A stretch of 64,000 nt of DNA, from assembly GCA_013398615.1 (NCBI GenBank), contig VZSR01003803.1, forward strand, positions 11,692,877 through 11,756,876. The letters are read 5' to 3'. The notes under the pieces were generated by a model. That model was given only the letters and a program-made list of their open reading frames with translations, made no database searches and was not told the DNA's origin. The position numbers were made by a program, and so were the translations under genes. Origin of the DNA: Brachypodius melanocephalos (Eukaryota > Chordata > Aves > Passeriformes > Pycnonotidae). Positions 1 through 11,400 of the stretch are shown here, one piece after another (within the stretch, counting starts at the first letter, position 1; every line of letters begins with the position of its first letter).

Positions 1-747
1 GGTCATGAGCTGGAAAGGCCTGATAGCTGCACAAAGGGCAAGTGGAATCACAGAATGCATCAGCTGAAATCAAGATAGAGGTGTTATACTGTACAAAGTC
101 CTGGGGGAACTTTCAGTGAAAGGTAGGGTATGTGCTGGTTACTCATATTTGAGACAAACATGCAGAAAGATGCAAAAAGATCTGTGGGACACCATGGATT
201 CATTGCAAAGGCCCTGACAGCCAAAAGATTCCTTACTATTCTGTATCTTAAAAAAATCTGCAGATGAAGGAAATCATTATTTTAAAATTAAAATATTCTA
301 ATATTCTCTAAAATTCTCTTAAAAATTCAATCTGAGAAACATCACAGTAAGATATGCAGTGAGAAAACACACCTTACATCTGCACTGCCATATCTTGGGG
401 TTCAGAGGTGGAATTGCTGTCTACCAAGAAGGAAATGCGAAGAAAGATGTGTTTCCACATTGTAATGTCAAAGAAAGTATCTACTAAGCAAAAACCAACT
501 GAATGAGGAGGAGTGAGAATTTCAATATGTGGTGAGGTTTATTTAAGAGAAAATATCAAGAATGGAGTTTAGGTACTTGGTTGTCATTGAAAATCACCAC
601 AGGCAACAGAAGTGGTAAGGCAGATGCATCTTGAGGGCAATCAGTACGAGGTCACACAAGCCTGTGCATCGGTAATTCTGATCTCACACACCATCGTCAC
701 TTCCCCCTCATCTGAAATGTGATCTCCTGCTTGGAATTGTACCCAGA

Positions 748-748
<1 letters not shown>
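1..748. other. Intergenic sequence, no gene seen
   Basis: AT-rich, with no reading frame, splice pattern or repeat family that I recognise. It ends at a long A run. Any gene to the left of this window leaves no recognisable exon here. Confidence 0.5.

Positions 749-794
<46 letters not shown>
749..794 (+). repeat. Homopolymer A run, 46 nt
   Basis: An uninterrupted run of 46 A. Bird CR1 elements do not end in poly(A), so a run this long suggests either the tail of a retrocopied transcript on the + strand or simple slippage. I see no AATAAA in the roughly 30 bases before it and no clear target-site duplication. Confidence 0.9.
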
Positions 795-796
<2 letters not shown>

Positions 797-2050
797 GGGG
801 TTTTGTTGCAAATTTAGTGTTTCCAAGACCTAAATAAACCAACGTGGGTGTTACTTTCAGTAATAACTAGCAAAATCTCAAAGAACTCTGGTTTTGCACC
901 CTGTCCAACCAGAGCTCCCTCAAATCTTTAACCTTCCAGCACTGACACAACATCTATAATATTGAAGGAGCTAGTGGGACAACTGGAGATTACTGCTTCA
1001 AACCATGAGCTCAGTCTCAGAAAGGCAGACATAATAAAGCTCAAGGACCATCAAAATTTAAGCCTATTTAGCACATGTTGAAGGCTTTTTTATCAAACTC
1101 TCTGTCCCTGAAATAAAAGGAAATGTTCTTCAACCCTCTGACAGATTTCTTTCTCTTAAAAGAATTGTGTTCTCACAGTGGTTTCATGGAATAGCATCTA
1201 ATACCTCTGATTCTGCATCTGCAGGATTGAGTAGGTTCTCTATAACAGGCATCCTCTCTCTGCTCTTTGGACTATACAGAATAGTTTGGAATTTTAGTCT
1301 TAAAAAGAAAATCACAAACAAAATAGTCTTTTTACTTCATTGACCCCATTTTTTTAATCAGAATGCCCTATGACACTGCATTCAGCCTTGCTATTACACG
1401 AAAAATAAAATCTGTGTAAATTTAATCACAAAACTTGCCAGTCTGAGATCTTTCTTGATTAAGACTGTGTAGTATTCATTTCAGTTTACTTGCTTGTCTG
1501 TGATGGGATATTGTTAGAGTAATTGAGACTAATCTTAGAGTAGTGAAAGCCAGAATCTACAATTCCCTGCAGGGTGCCAGTGGTGCATCTTTAAATCTTA
1601 ACACTCACACACAGACTAGGACTGAGAAGAGACTAACCAGGCCCTGACTAAAACAGGTTTAAGGGTAGGATAGTATTTTACAGGCAGGTGAGACCCCTGT
1701 TTCCACTCCCAACCTAACAGAAGCGTTGGGACAATCTTTCCATGATTGTTTTTACACCCTACTGGCACTGGTACTTTTCCTTCACAAGTGAAAAAGTGAA
1801 AAAAATTGTAGGTAATATCATCTTGGTGAAAAAGTTGTAGAACAACATCTACGGCAGCATTGCAATGATCCACCACAAACAAAACATGGATTCCAGGCAG
1901 AAGATATTCTTTAATTAAATCAACTAATGTAATTTGAAAAGAGTTTAGCCACACATGCAGCAGTTCATCCAACTGGATTTTCACTGTTGCAGATTTGGGC
2001 TGCATCAATGCAATATTATTAAGACAGGGACCCTAGGATATATCAAAAGA
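795..2050. other. Intergenic sequence with one open frame of unknown meaning
   Basis: No recognised gene. A 130-codon frame from ATG lies on the minus strand at 1616-2008. Its translation has a hydrophobic stretch near residues 41-60 and a basic, proline-containing C-terminal third. I do not recognise it, and open frames of this length are expected by chance in a window of this size. Confidence 0.4.
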
Positions 2051-2051
2051 T

Positions 2052-2254
2052 ATTCATAAAATCACAGAATAGCTTGAGTTGAAAGATCCCTGGAGGTTAT
2101 CTTGCCCAAACCCCTGCTTAAAACAGGGTCATCTTGAGCAGGTTATTCAGGATCCTGGCCTGTTAAGCTTGAATATCTCCAAGGCTGAAGATTTCACAAT
2201 TCTTTGTGTTGTTGTTCCTCACAAGTGTCTAAGTATCCTCACAATACAATAGAA

Positions 2255-2286
<32 letters not shown>

Positions 2287-2545
2287 CTTTTCCTTGCTCA
2301 GAAATTCCCTTGCTGCAAATTGTGATTGTCAGCCTTTCTCCTTATACTGTGTGCCATCAGGAAGGTGGACACTGCAAAAAGATCCTCCTTTTCATCTCCA
2401 GCTTCCCTCAGCTTCACCTTGGCTGTCATATGCTGCAGACCCCTGACCATCCCCATTGCTGGACACCATCCTAAATGCCATTGTTGTTCCTATACTGGAG
2501 AGACCAAACCTGAACACAGCAATGAAGGTGATCATGCAGAGTGAT
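2052..2545 (-). mobile_element. Degraded CR1 LINE 3' fragment, reverse orientation
   Basis: The left edge reads as the CR1 3' terminus in reverse: an 'aatcacagaat' motif, then text matching the conserved terminal hairpin and 'cccctgct' region. Similarity fades after about 2200. A tetranucleotide repeat interrupts it. Weaker CR1-like text resumes near 2330 and the right boundary is uncertain. Confidence 0.5.
2255..2286 (+). repeat. (AATC)8 microsatellite
   Basis: Eight perfect AATC units lying within the decayed CR1 copy. Confidence 0.95.
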
Positions 2546-5500
2546 TTCAGCAGTTTTAATATTTATTGTCTCAGAAAAACGCATTCTGCCAGGTCCCTTC
2601 TGAAGACTTACATTCTCTTACTCTTACATTCTCTTACTGATTCTTCGTTATTTTTGTCTTCATATCTACATTGAAAGAAGTGTTACTCATTCGTAGGATA
2701 GACTTAGTTCTTGAAATAAAAACATGCCTTCTGACATCTTGAATCATACTTGGTGAAAAAGCATTCTGTAGAAGCATATTAGGTGTTACACAAGGAAAAG
2801 CAAAAGTTGAGTATCAGCTTCAGTGTGGAACTAAGACCAATTTTTTTTTCACTTCTTTTCCATTTTTGGCAATTCAACAAAACACAAGTAATACCAGACA
2901 TTTGAATGGTGTAAAACAAAACTATTCTACATATAAAAAGCTACTGTAGAGAAGAGATACTATAAAATAATGCAGAGGTAAACAGCTTCTTTTATTTTCT
3001 AAAATTCTTACATATCCAAAAGCCATTTCATTGAAATTTCTAGCTTGAAGAAATTTTCATTAAATAATATGCTCATGTCTCATATCAATTCCTTCTCAGA
3101 AAAATAATTATCTTTTGTCAAGAACATTTTTTCAGTATTAAGTATTTAAAGTTGTGGGGGGACAGTTGAATATCTCTTCTTTTACCCATGTTGGAGTTTA
3201 GGAGTTTGTATTTTTATTCTGAACAGTTCCTAAACACTTTCTTTAAGCGAGTAAAGAGAAGTGAAGGTTTTGCAGTAGTAGAATAAAAGCTAAAGAGGTT
3301 CGGTGTCAACGAGACCTGTGGAGCTGCATTCCACTCTCTGTTCTAATCTTGGCAAGGCATTCCACTAATGAGTACATGATGCAAGCTGCACCTTGACTGT
3401 AGCATTACTTTAGTTGAACTTTCACCTTGTGGGAAGATGTTAGAAGATATTTTGAACCTATGGTTTAATATACATCCCAAGGGAAATTTTTTCATTGTTC
3501 TCAAAAAATTAACACAAATTAAGCTATGTTAATCATGTGTTTGTTTGTTTATTTCTTATGATTGTAAGAAAATATTGATCTTTGAGATACTTGCAGAGCT
3601 TAGTTGCCAGGTTAGGAAAATATCAAGTACCCATTTAGCTTTATGTGTTGAAGTGCTTTCCTAAACATTTTTTACCAAGAAGTGTAACCAGATCATTGTA
3701 GTCATTCCTATTCCTATTATGACTCCATCATGGGACTTAGATATTTTAGGACTAAGATTGATCACAGGATTCTCTTTATCTGATAGTCTAAATATATAAG
3801 CAATCTTAGTAAATTCAGTGTTATGTTGAAATGAAAGTTAATGAGAGGGGAATTATTCTTTTTCGGGGGGGAGGTTTAAAAATACGTGCACCTATCTGAA
3901 AGCTTAGCTGTTTTGTGATAAAGTGTGCTCTGTGTTTCAGATTTTTATATCCTTTATAACAATGTAAGGTAGCCATAAATTTGCAAATTATAGCATTGAC
4001 CAGCATTTTATTTGGCCTTTTCTTACAACTTTTTCTTACCTGCTCTTCAGTCCTAGAAGCTACACCTTAGGTCTTTCCACAGGAAATACACAGGCAAAGA
4101 GTGTGTGTCCAAGACTGAACAACCATGGTGTAGCAGGGTGTTATGATTGTTGCTTTTTCATGCTGTTTGGGTACAATAAATGAAATATCCCGTGCCAGAA
4201 AACTAGCATTACATCTGTGAAAGAAGAAGAAGAATGGCTAGACTGATTTACAGGAATCACTTGCACAGCTTTATTACTAAGTCACTATTTTATGAAAACT
4301 GTCATTTTTGCTGTATGCCCTGTTTCTTTTGTTTACATTTCTTTTGTGTGGGATCTCTGTTTGGCACACACATTTCTCGTGTCTCCCCCTCTCCAGCAAC
4401 CCCTGATCCATCAATATCTCTTAGTCTACCACTAACACTCATCCCACTTACACCACAAACCCCCTTGTCAGCATTGCCCAGCCCTCCAAACCAGTGATAT
4501 CAGCTATAACTCCAGCAGTCACGTCAAATGTCTCAGGTTACAGTGACCACTTCCAAGACACCTTCTGATTCTATAATCAGTATGTGCAAATCAATGGTTG
4601 TTCAATTCTCTCAGCATGCTAAGGAGGGAACTCCTGTTATCTCCATTGCTTTAACAGTGAGCTAAAGACTTTTTCAAATAGCCTCTGATTATTTTTGCAT
4701 TATGAAAAGGCCATTGTGTCTCCTGGAGCTGTAAATAGTACAATATCTTAGACAATGCACACTTAAGAAAAAGAACTTCCTAAATTTGTAGTCAAATACA
4801 TACTTACTTGTGTTTTGACCCATCTGGAACTGTCACACCTTTTCCCGTTTCCTTACAAGTCAGTAAGAACTTAACCAAAAGAAAGAACAAGGCATTCTGC
4901 TATTTGGAAATCACAAGCTAGATTTTGATTTGAGTTAGAGTGGAATAAATTCAGGGTGGCTGCCAAGACTGTACATATACATCTGAAGTCCACTTTGATC
5001 TAGCCACACTCTATTTCCCTTGTGTAGAAAAATAACCTAAATCAAAGGACCAGGTAGCTGAGCCTGCCAGCTGGCTTTGGCTAGCTCTAACTACTAGATG
5101 AAGGCAAAAAAAGCCCTCAAAAATTGTCTCTCTGACTGTTGGACATAAATGCATCTATTTGGATGAAATACAAAACCCTGGATGTTTAAAAAGAATAATG
5201 AGGCTTAATAAATGCTGACCAAGCTAAGTAGATTTTATCTTCATGTCTGGCTTGAAGAAAGCTGGTGATTGATCTGTAATACCAAGAGACTGGTATGTGT
5301 TTAGCACCTTCCAGAAAAAAGTGACAGACTGAACATGTTTAGCCAGTGTTCCCCCTTAAAAGCAGGCTCAGATTGTCTTCTAGATTATTTGATGATCTTG
5401 TACGGACCTCTGCTTGTACTAAATAAAATTTATTAGAGTGTTTCTGTTGGGGCAGTGAACACGATACTGTCATTTCCAAAGACAACACAGAGGAGAGAGT

Positions 5501-5925
5501 AGGAAACATCTTAATCACAGATTAAATTAATTTAATTTAACTTAATTCGAATTTATTCCCAGAAAAAGTTTTTTAGAAAAATGAACCATCTATAAACCTG
5601 TCTGTGGGTATGATCCTGAAAATCAGTGAGAATCTCCTCAGCACCAAGGGTTTTTTTTCCTTTGGCTCCAGCAAAAAAAAACTTTGTCAAATCACTTGGG
5701 TTTTTTCACATCTTAAAATGCCCTTGGTGCATGCAGACACATCTCTGGCATAGCACATCATGGGCACAACATGCCATTACAACTTCTTACCAAGTTTAAT
5801 TACTACTAATGCAGCCACATAAACTTAGGGTTCCACAGAACACAATGGGCTAAAGACAATGTGTTTTAAGCCAAAGTGTAGATTTTGAAGGTAAAATATA
5901 GTTTTTCTGTAATTTTGTGTTAAAA
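2546..5925. other. Intergenic sequence, nothing recognised
   Basis: AT-rich single-copy-looking DNA. Short AT-rich blocks (for example near 5520-5560) and short homopolymers occur. No exon, RNA gene or clear repeat family is visible. Confidence 0.4.
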
Positions 5926-6234
5926 TAATAGAATTGTAGGACAGTTGAGGTTGGAAAGGCCTGTAAGATCATATTGTTAACCTGACACCACCGTGTTCAC
6001 CACCGAACCATGTCCCCAGGTTCTACAGCACATGTTTTTTGAACACTTCCATCCTGCACCACTTCACTGGGCAGCCAGTTTCAATGCTTGACCACACTTT
6101 AAAAGAAGAAATTCTCCATAATATCCAGTATTAGCCTCCCTTGGTGCAACTTCAGACCATTTCCTCTTGTTCTGTCACTTATTGCCTGGGAGGAGAGAAT
6201 GATCCCACCTGGCTGCACCCTCCTTTCAGGCAGT
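5926..6234 (-). mobile_element. CR1 LINE fragment, reverse orientation, cut by an assembly gap
   Basis: It starts with a CR1 3'-end signature in reverse ('gttggaaaggcc' preceded by an 'atagaattgtagg' motif). It continues through text typical of the CR1 3' UTR (summary of landmarks: 'ttcctcttgttctgtcact' near 6160). It runs into the N block, so its 5' side is not visible. Confidence 0.8.
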
Positions 6235-6334
6235 NNNNNNNNNNNNNNNNNNNNNNNNNNNNNNNNNNNNNNNNNNNNNNNNNNNNNNNNNNNNNNNNNN
6301 NNNNNNNNNNNNNNNNNNNNNNNNNNNNNNNNNN
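6235..6334. other. Assembly gap, 100 N
   Basis: Exactly 100 N, the conventional size for a gap of unknown length. The left flank is a reverse CR1 copy and the right flank is LTR-like, so the gap hides at least one element boundary. Confidence 1.
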
Positions 6335-6683
6335 TTAAGCCCTAGGGAAGAGATAAGGGGAGGGGAGGGGGAGAGGAGTGTACTGACCAATAGATGCTGA
6401 CCCGGGGGAGTTAGACACAGGGGTGTCAGACAATGGGAGATGCAAAGGTTTCTGGGACATCAGGAAGGGATGCAAAGGTACATGGGAAGGTACAGCCAAT
6501 ATTTTGTGGATATATATATATATATAAAACACCCAGTGCAATATAACAAAATGAACTAAACTACTTAGTGCAACACAGCTCTCAGCCCTTAATAAAGATA
6601 GACCTTGGGCTGCCCTGTCCCCTGAATTTAAGGACCACGAGTGTGGGAACAGTGACCTTCCGTTTGCGGACACTGAAATCGCA
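6335..6683 (+). mobile_element. Possible solo LTR or LTR fragment of an endogenous retroelement
   Basis: The order of signals is that of an LTR read on the + strand: a CCAAT box (6496-6500), a TATAAAA box at the end of a TA run (6523-6529), and AATAAA (6591-6596), then about 90 bases before CR1 sequence resumes. No gag, pol or env reading frame is seen. The left end lies in the gap, and the right end is an estimate based on a terminal CA near 6683. It could instead be unrelated sequence with chance signals. Confidence 0.4.
6511..6526 (+). repeat. (TA)8 dinucleotide repeat
   Basis: A short TA run that runs into the putative LTR TATA box. Confidence 0.85.
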
Positions 6684-6694
6684 AGGGTCCAGCT

Positions 6695-7620
6695 CTATCA
6701 GGTGAATGCTCACAGGTCCCTGGGGCCCGATGAGATTCACACCAGAGGTCTGAAAGAGCCTGGAGATATTATGGCAGGACCCCTCTTGATCACCTACGGA
6801 AGCTCTTGATAATCTGGGGATGTCCCTACTGGAGAGACGTTAGACCCACCTACAAAAAAGTATGTGAGAGAAACTCAGAGAACTACTGACCTGTTAGTCT
6901 AAGCTCAGTTCCTGGAAAAAAAAAACATGGAGAAGATTATATTGGGTACTATTAAAAGACATTTAAAGAAGAATTTATAGTCAACATGAGTTCACAAAGG
7001 GAAATTTTTGTTCAAGTAGTTTGGTATCCTTCTGTGATAGGGTCACCTCCCTAGTGGATAAAGGGAAGGAATGGATGTAGTTTTCCTGGGATTTAGAACA
7101 GCACCCTTCTTGACTGTCACAGCTGCCCAGCTGTGGGATGAGTGGATTCATGGTGTGCTGGGTGAAGAACTGGCTGAGGAGCACAGGTCAAAGTGTTCCA
7201 GTGAATGGGACTACATCTGGCTGCCCATGGGTCACCAGCATTGCTCCTTCAGGGCTCAGTTCTAGAGTAAGTTCTGTTCAATGTGTTTGTTAATGATCTG
7301 GATGCAGGAGGTGAATACACCATTACCAAATTTGCTGATAACATCAGACTGGGAGGTGCTGCTGACTCTCTTGAGGGACAGGAGGACCTGCATAGGGATC
7401 TAGATAGATTGGAGCATTGGGTCTGGAGAAATACTGGAGAAGCCCTCCTGAAGAGGTGGTGAGTGCTCCAAACCTGTCAGTGTTTAAGAAGCATTTGGAT
7501 AATGCCCTTAATAACATACCTTAACTTTTTGTCAGCCTTAAAGTGGTCAGGCAAATGGACTGGATGACCACTGTAGGTTCCTTCCAACAAAAATAGTCCT
7601 ATTCTATTTTATTCTATTCT
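6695..7620 (+). mobile_element. CR1 LINE, forward orientation, degraded reverse-transcriptase region to 3' end
   Basis: The sequence follows the CR1 ORF2 reverse-transcriptase region and then the 3' UTR. Landmarks are 'tggatgtagttttcctggga' near 7072, a relic of the catalytic block near 7330 that translates as FADN instead of the usual FADD, and a terminal (ATTCT)-type repeat at 7597-7620. Internal material between about 7430 and 7450 is missing compared with a full element. Many stops and frameshifts make it non-coding. Confidence 0.85.
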
Positions 7621-8444
7621 AGAGCTCCTATAGCAATTACTGGGGGAATGGGGAAAGGCAAGTGCTCTTCTATTGAAGAGCTCTCTCTGCAGTTCTGGGT
7701 AAATATTAACTATTGCTTTGGTAATGTTTGATTTTTAAAGAGTAAAGAGCATTTTCCTCTGTATATATATCACACTTATTTGGCACACCAGACCACAACA
7801 TATATTTTGAGGAAGAAAAAGTGGATTCATTGATTGCTTATCCAGGAAAATCTTTAACATTCATTGTCATACTCTAAATGTTAAGATGTTAAGATGTTAT
7901 TTCTGGCAAATCAATAATAGACTCAGAAGGCACACATGCAAACATTACAGATACACAGATGTTACACCATTGTTTTATGGCATAGGTATATTTTAGGAGC
8001 TGTGAGGATGTTGGACATACTCCAGAGATTTTTCTTTAATTTCTCAGGTTAGTTGAATTTCCAAATTCTGGCTCTGCACTTCCACACTGTAAATAAAATT
8101 TGTGAACCGAAGCTTCAGCATTTTTCTGCTGCAAGTCATTCACAGTGACCCTTTGCTGGTGGATTAAATGGTGTTGCACATCCAATACAGACAAATATTC
8201 ATCTGAATAGAGGCTCGGGTGCATCCACTTCTAGCATTAGTGTGGTGTACTTTGTGCAGAACCACTTACCTGCAAGTGCTGGAGCTTCTTTCTGTGTTGT
8301 GAGAGAAACCTTTTGGTTTGAGGATTGCTGAAGCTGATAGTCCATCAGAGGCAAGGCTGCTGCAGCTCCCTGTTGCCAGATGCAATAAGTACTGGGATGG
8401 GCTACTGCTTGTATTCCCAATAGTCCCACAGAGTGTGTTTGCAC

Positions 8445-8469
8445 ATATATATATATATATATATATATA
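8445..8469 (+). repeat. (AT)12 dinucleotide repeat
   Basis: An uninterrupted AT run of about 25 bases. Confidence 0.9.
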
Positions 8470-11400
8470 CAGCTGATCACACAGCTAGAGGCACAAACAT
8501 CCTAATCCTGCCTCCTCTTTGGCAGTTAAAGGGGATTTTTTTAATTGTGATTTTTTTTTAATTATGACCATGGAATAAGTACAATTCAGGCACTCTGTCC
8601 AATTACTGACCCTCGACCGTTGGCTTACCACTTTACTTTGCATGACCCCACACAAACCAACACTTACATATGTGGACTATGGATCTTCCCAGTAACTGTC
8701 CCTGGCTCCTCCTGGTTCCCCCTGACTCACACTCAGAGACACAAACCTGCAATGGGTCTCAGGTTGAGCACTGAGCTCATAGCCTCTCCAGTGGCTGGTT
8801 TGGACCTCTTGTTCCCTCCAGGAGCCAACTGTCAGGCTACTCTGGTCTCCCTGGTATCCAGCCTACATCTATGGCTTCTCCATTTTACGGCTTCCAAGCC
8901 TCTTGTCCTCTCACCAACTAATCCAACTTGATATTGGCAGGTGTGCACACACTGATATACATCCCTTCACAGTACACTTTCTTCTTCAAAAAAGCAGCAT
9001 CCCTTCCTGATACAAATTTATTTCATCTGCACTTGCTCAAATCACACCTCTCAGGTGGCCTTTTCAAAGATCACTAGAACAGGAGTTCTGGTGGTGGTTT
9101 CTTTTCTTGTCACTTCATATTTCTTACACTTTTCAATTGCTGCAGTTTGGATTCCTCCCCAGACTACAGCCCCCTTCAGTGTAGTACCTGCTTCTGCAGG
9201 GATGACTTCATGGACTGCAGTCATCTCAGGATGTTTCTGCACCTATGTCTTCTTGTGTGTCATCACTCGTACCCTCACAAATGTCCCAGCAGCCACTCCT
9301 CTTTATTAAATGTGCTTCACAGAGATGTTGCATGCTTCTGTAATTGCTTTAGGTTTTGGCATGTGGTAGGTTGGTGGTATCTGTTGCCAAGCCAACTGGA
9401 AACAGCTGTGACTGAAGGGCAGATCTTCTACAGAGGTCGCCCCTGTAGCCCCACTGCTACCAAAACTCTGCCAGCTATGCACAGTGTAGCATTTTCTTTC
9501 AGCTTGAGGCAACTCGCGATCATTCGAGTTAGGAGCTGTGTTCAGGCAGAAGCATTCTCAGCCTCATCTCTGGTTTCCCCAGCCTTTCACTGCCCTCCAG
9601 TGGATAGTGCTGCTTGTCAGCTTTGTTTGCTGTGGCATATAAGGCAGCTTTAAGGTGTTATCTTTCCTTCCACGCCACATCCTTCAGCAAATAAAAAAAA
9701 GAGCAACATGGATGTGAGTGGCAGTGTTCCAGGTTTGAACATTGAGAATGCCTAAAGGTCTTCGATGTTTCCTGCAAAATCAGAGAGCTTTTCTTTTGAA
9801 CTCAGACATGTTCTGGGGTATAAGAACTAAAGGAGTGACAGCAAAGATGCTCAAATGATATTTGAGAGATCCTAGAGAGGTGTTAGGGTGAGGGTTTGAC
9901 ATGTTGATCATAGTTTTTCTTTTCATTCCTGGTGTCAGAAGGTCTGCTGGGTTCTGTTTCAATTCATAGTGTGTTTTACCTGAGAGGAAGAACAGGACTT
10001 CACTGATGGAAGGCTTGTCTATATTCTTTCTAAAGAGCTGTCTAGTCTAGGGTACAGGCATATTCCTGACAGTAACATCAAATGATTCAGAAGGCATAGC
10101 AGAAGTTAAACCCTCTTGTAAGGATGGTCAAGAGCTAGTTTTTAACTGGACTGCAAACAAACCCTCATGAAAAACACCCTTCTTCCCTCTGCCTACCTGT
10201 CCTCTCTCCTTCTGTTCTCCCATTCCCCCACACCATGCACTGCACTCAGTCCCTTCAGTGGGACAATGGCCAGTGAAGACACTGGGATCAGTGTGTAGTG
10301 GTTCCTCCATCAGCAGCAGTCCTTTTAGGGTCATGCCTGGTGAACCCTGCTCAGGCATGGTTTTTGCTAGAGTACTAATTTCTAAGTACTAATTCCTGCT
10401 AATTTTTTTCCCTCTCTGCTGGTCCTTTCTGCCCTTTCTAAAACAGATGTTTCAGAGGTGCTACAAACCCATCTCTGGCTCAGAGCCACCAAGAAGCTTG
10501 GCTGATGTGCTCAGCTGTGGCCTGCAGTGGGTCGGGAGGAGACTAGCTGTGTCCAGTGTGGCTGTGACCTTCCCACAGAAACTCATCCCTATAGCCCCTT
10601 CCCCAACCTGCTGATTATGCTTAGTGGACAGATATATAACATTTTATAAATTATATGACTTCCCTGTGCCATGGGAGAGGTGGTGCAATGAAGTGGAGCT
10701 GTTGGGCAGGCTGGCATTGTGGTTTCATTCACAAGATCCTTGTTCTGCAGGAGACGTGGTCTAATCCTGAAGGGAGCATGGGTGGGTCAGTGTGCTTCTT
10801 CCTCACATGCTCTGGCATTCTATCACAGGAACATGGGTGGGTCTTGAGTTTCCCTCACTCTTTTCAGCTCCCTGAACTCAGAGGCTACAGAAGTAGTCCT
10901 GCATCCTGGAGCAGAATCATAGAGCTTCCCTCCCCAGGGTCATTTTTCAGTCCTCTCCAGTTGCCCCAGTATCCTTCCATGTCCTTATTTATAGGATTGG
11001 TTAGACAGTACCTCATTGATGATTATGCCACTTGTTTCCTGATTTGTCCTTGTTTTCCAGTTCTTGCTTCAGTTATTTCTGGATGCTTTTCCATTTCCTG
11101 ACCTGATCATTGGCATAGATTGGCTATCTGTCTGCTTGAGCACACGAAAGCCATCCCCCACCAGGAATGGAGCCCAGGTGAAGGCCCCAGCCATTGCTGT
11201 CCTTCAGCACAAGCATATTGACCAGTAACCTATTTTACAGGTCCAGCTCCTTTTGTCTTCTTTCTTCTTTATTTATTCATACTCATTCCTCCCAGGTCCA
11301 ATTTGATCTTTCCCTCTCCTGTCTTTGATCCTTCTCCTAAACATCCCATAGTAAGCCTTGTACAACCCCAAAATGTTCTTTCCAGCTTCCTGTGGTGAGT

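Noticed and set aside
9055..9653. Overlapping open frames of 84 and 168 codons on the + strand
   Set aside because: The translations have no domain I recognise and the longer one lacks an ATG start. There are no splice-supported neighbours, and two frames are open at once, which fits biased composition.
10655..11101. 148-codon open frame on the + strand
   Set aside because: No recognisable domain, no flanking exons and skewed composition; chance is sufficient.
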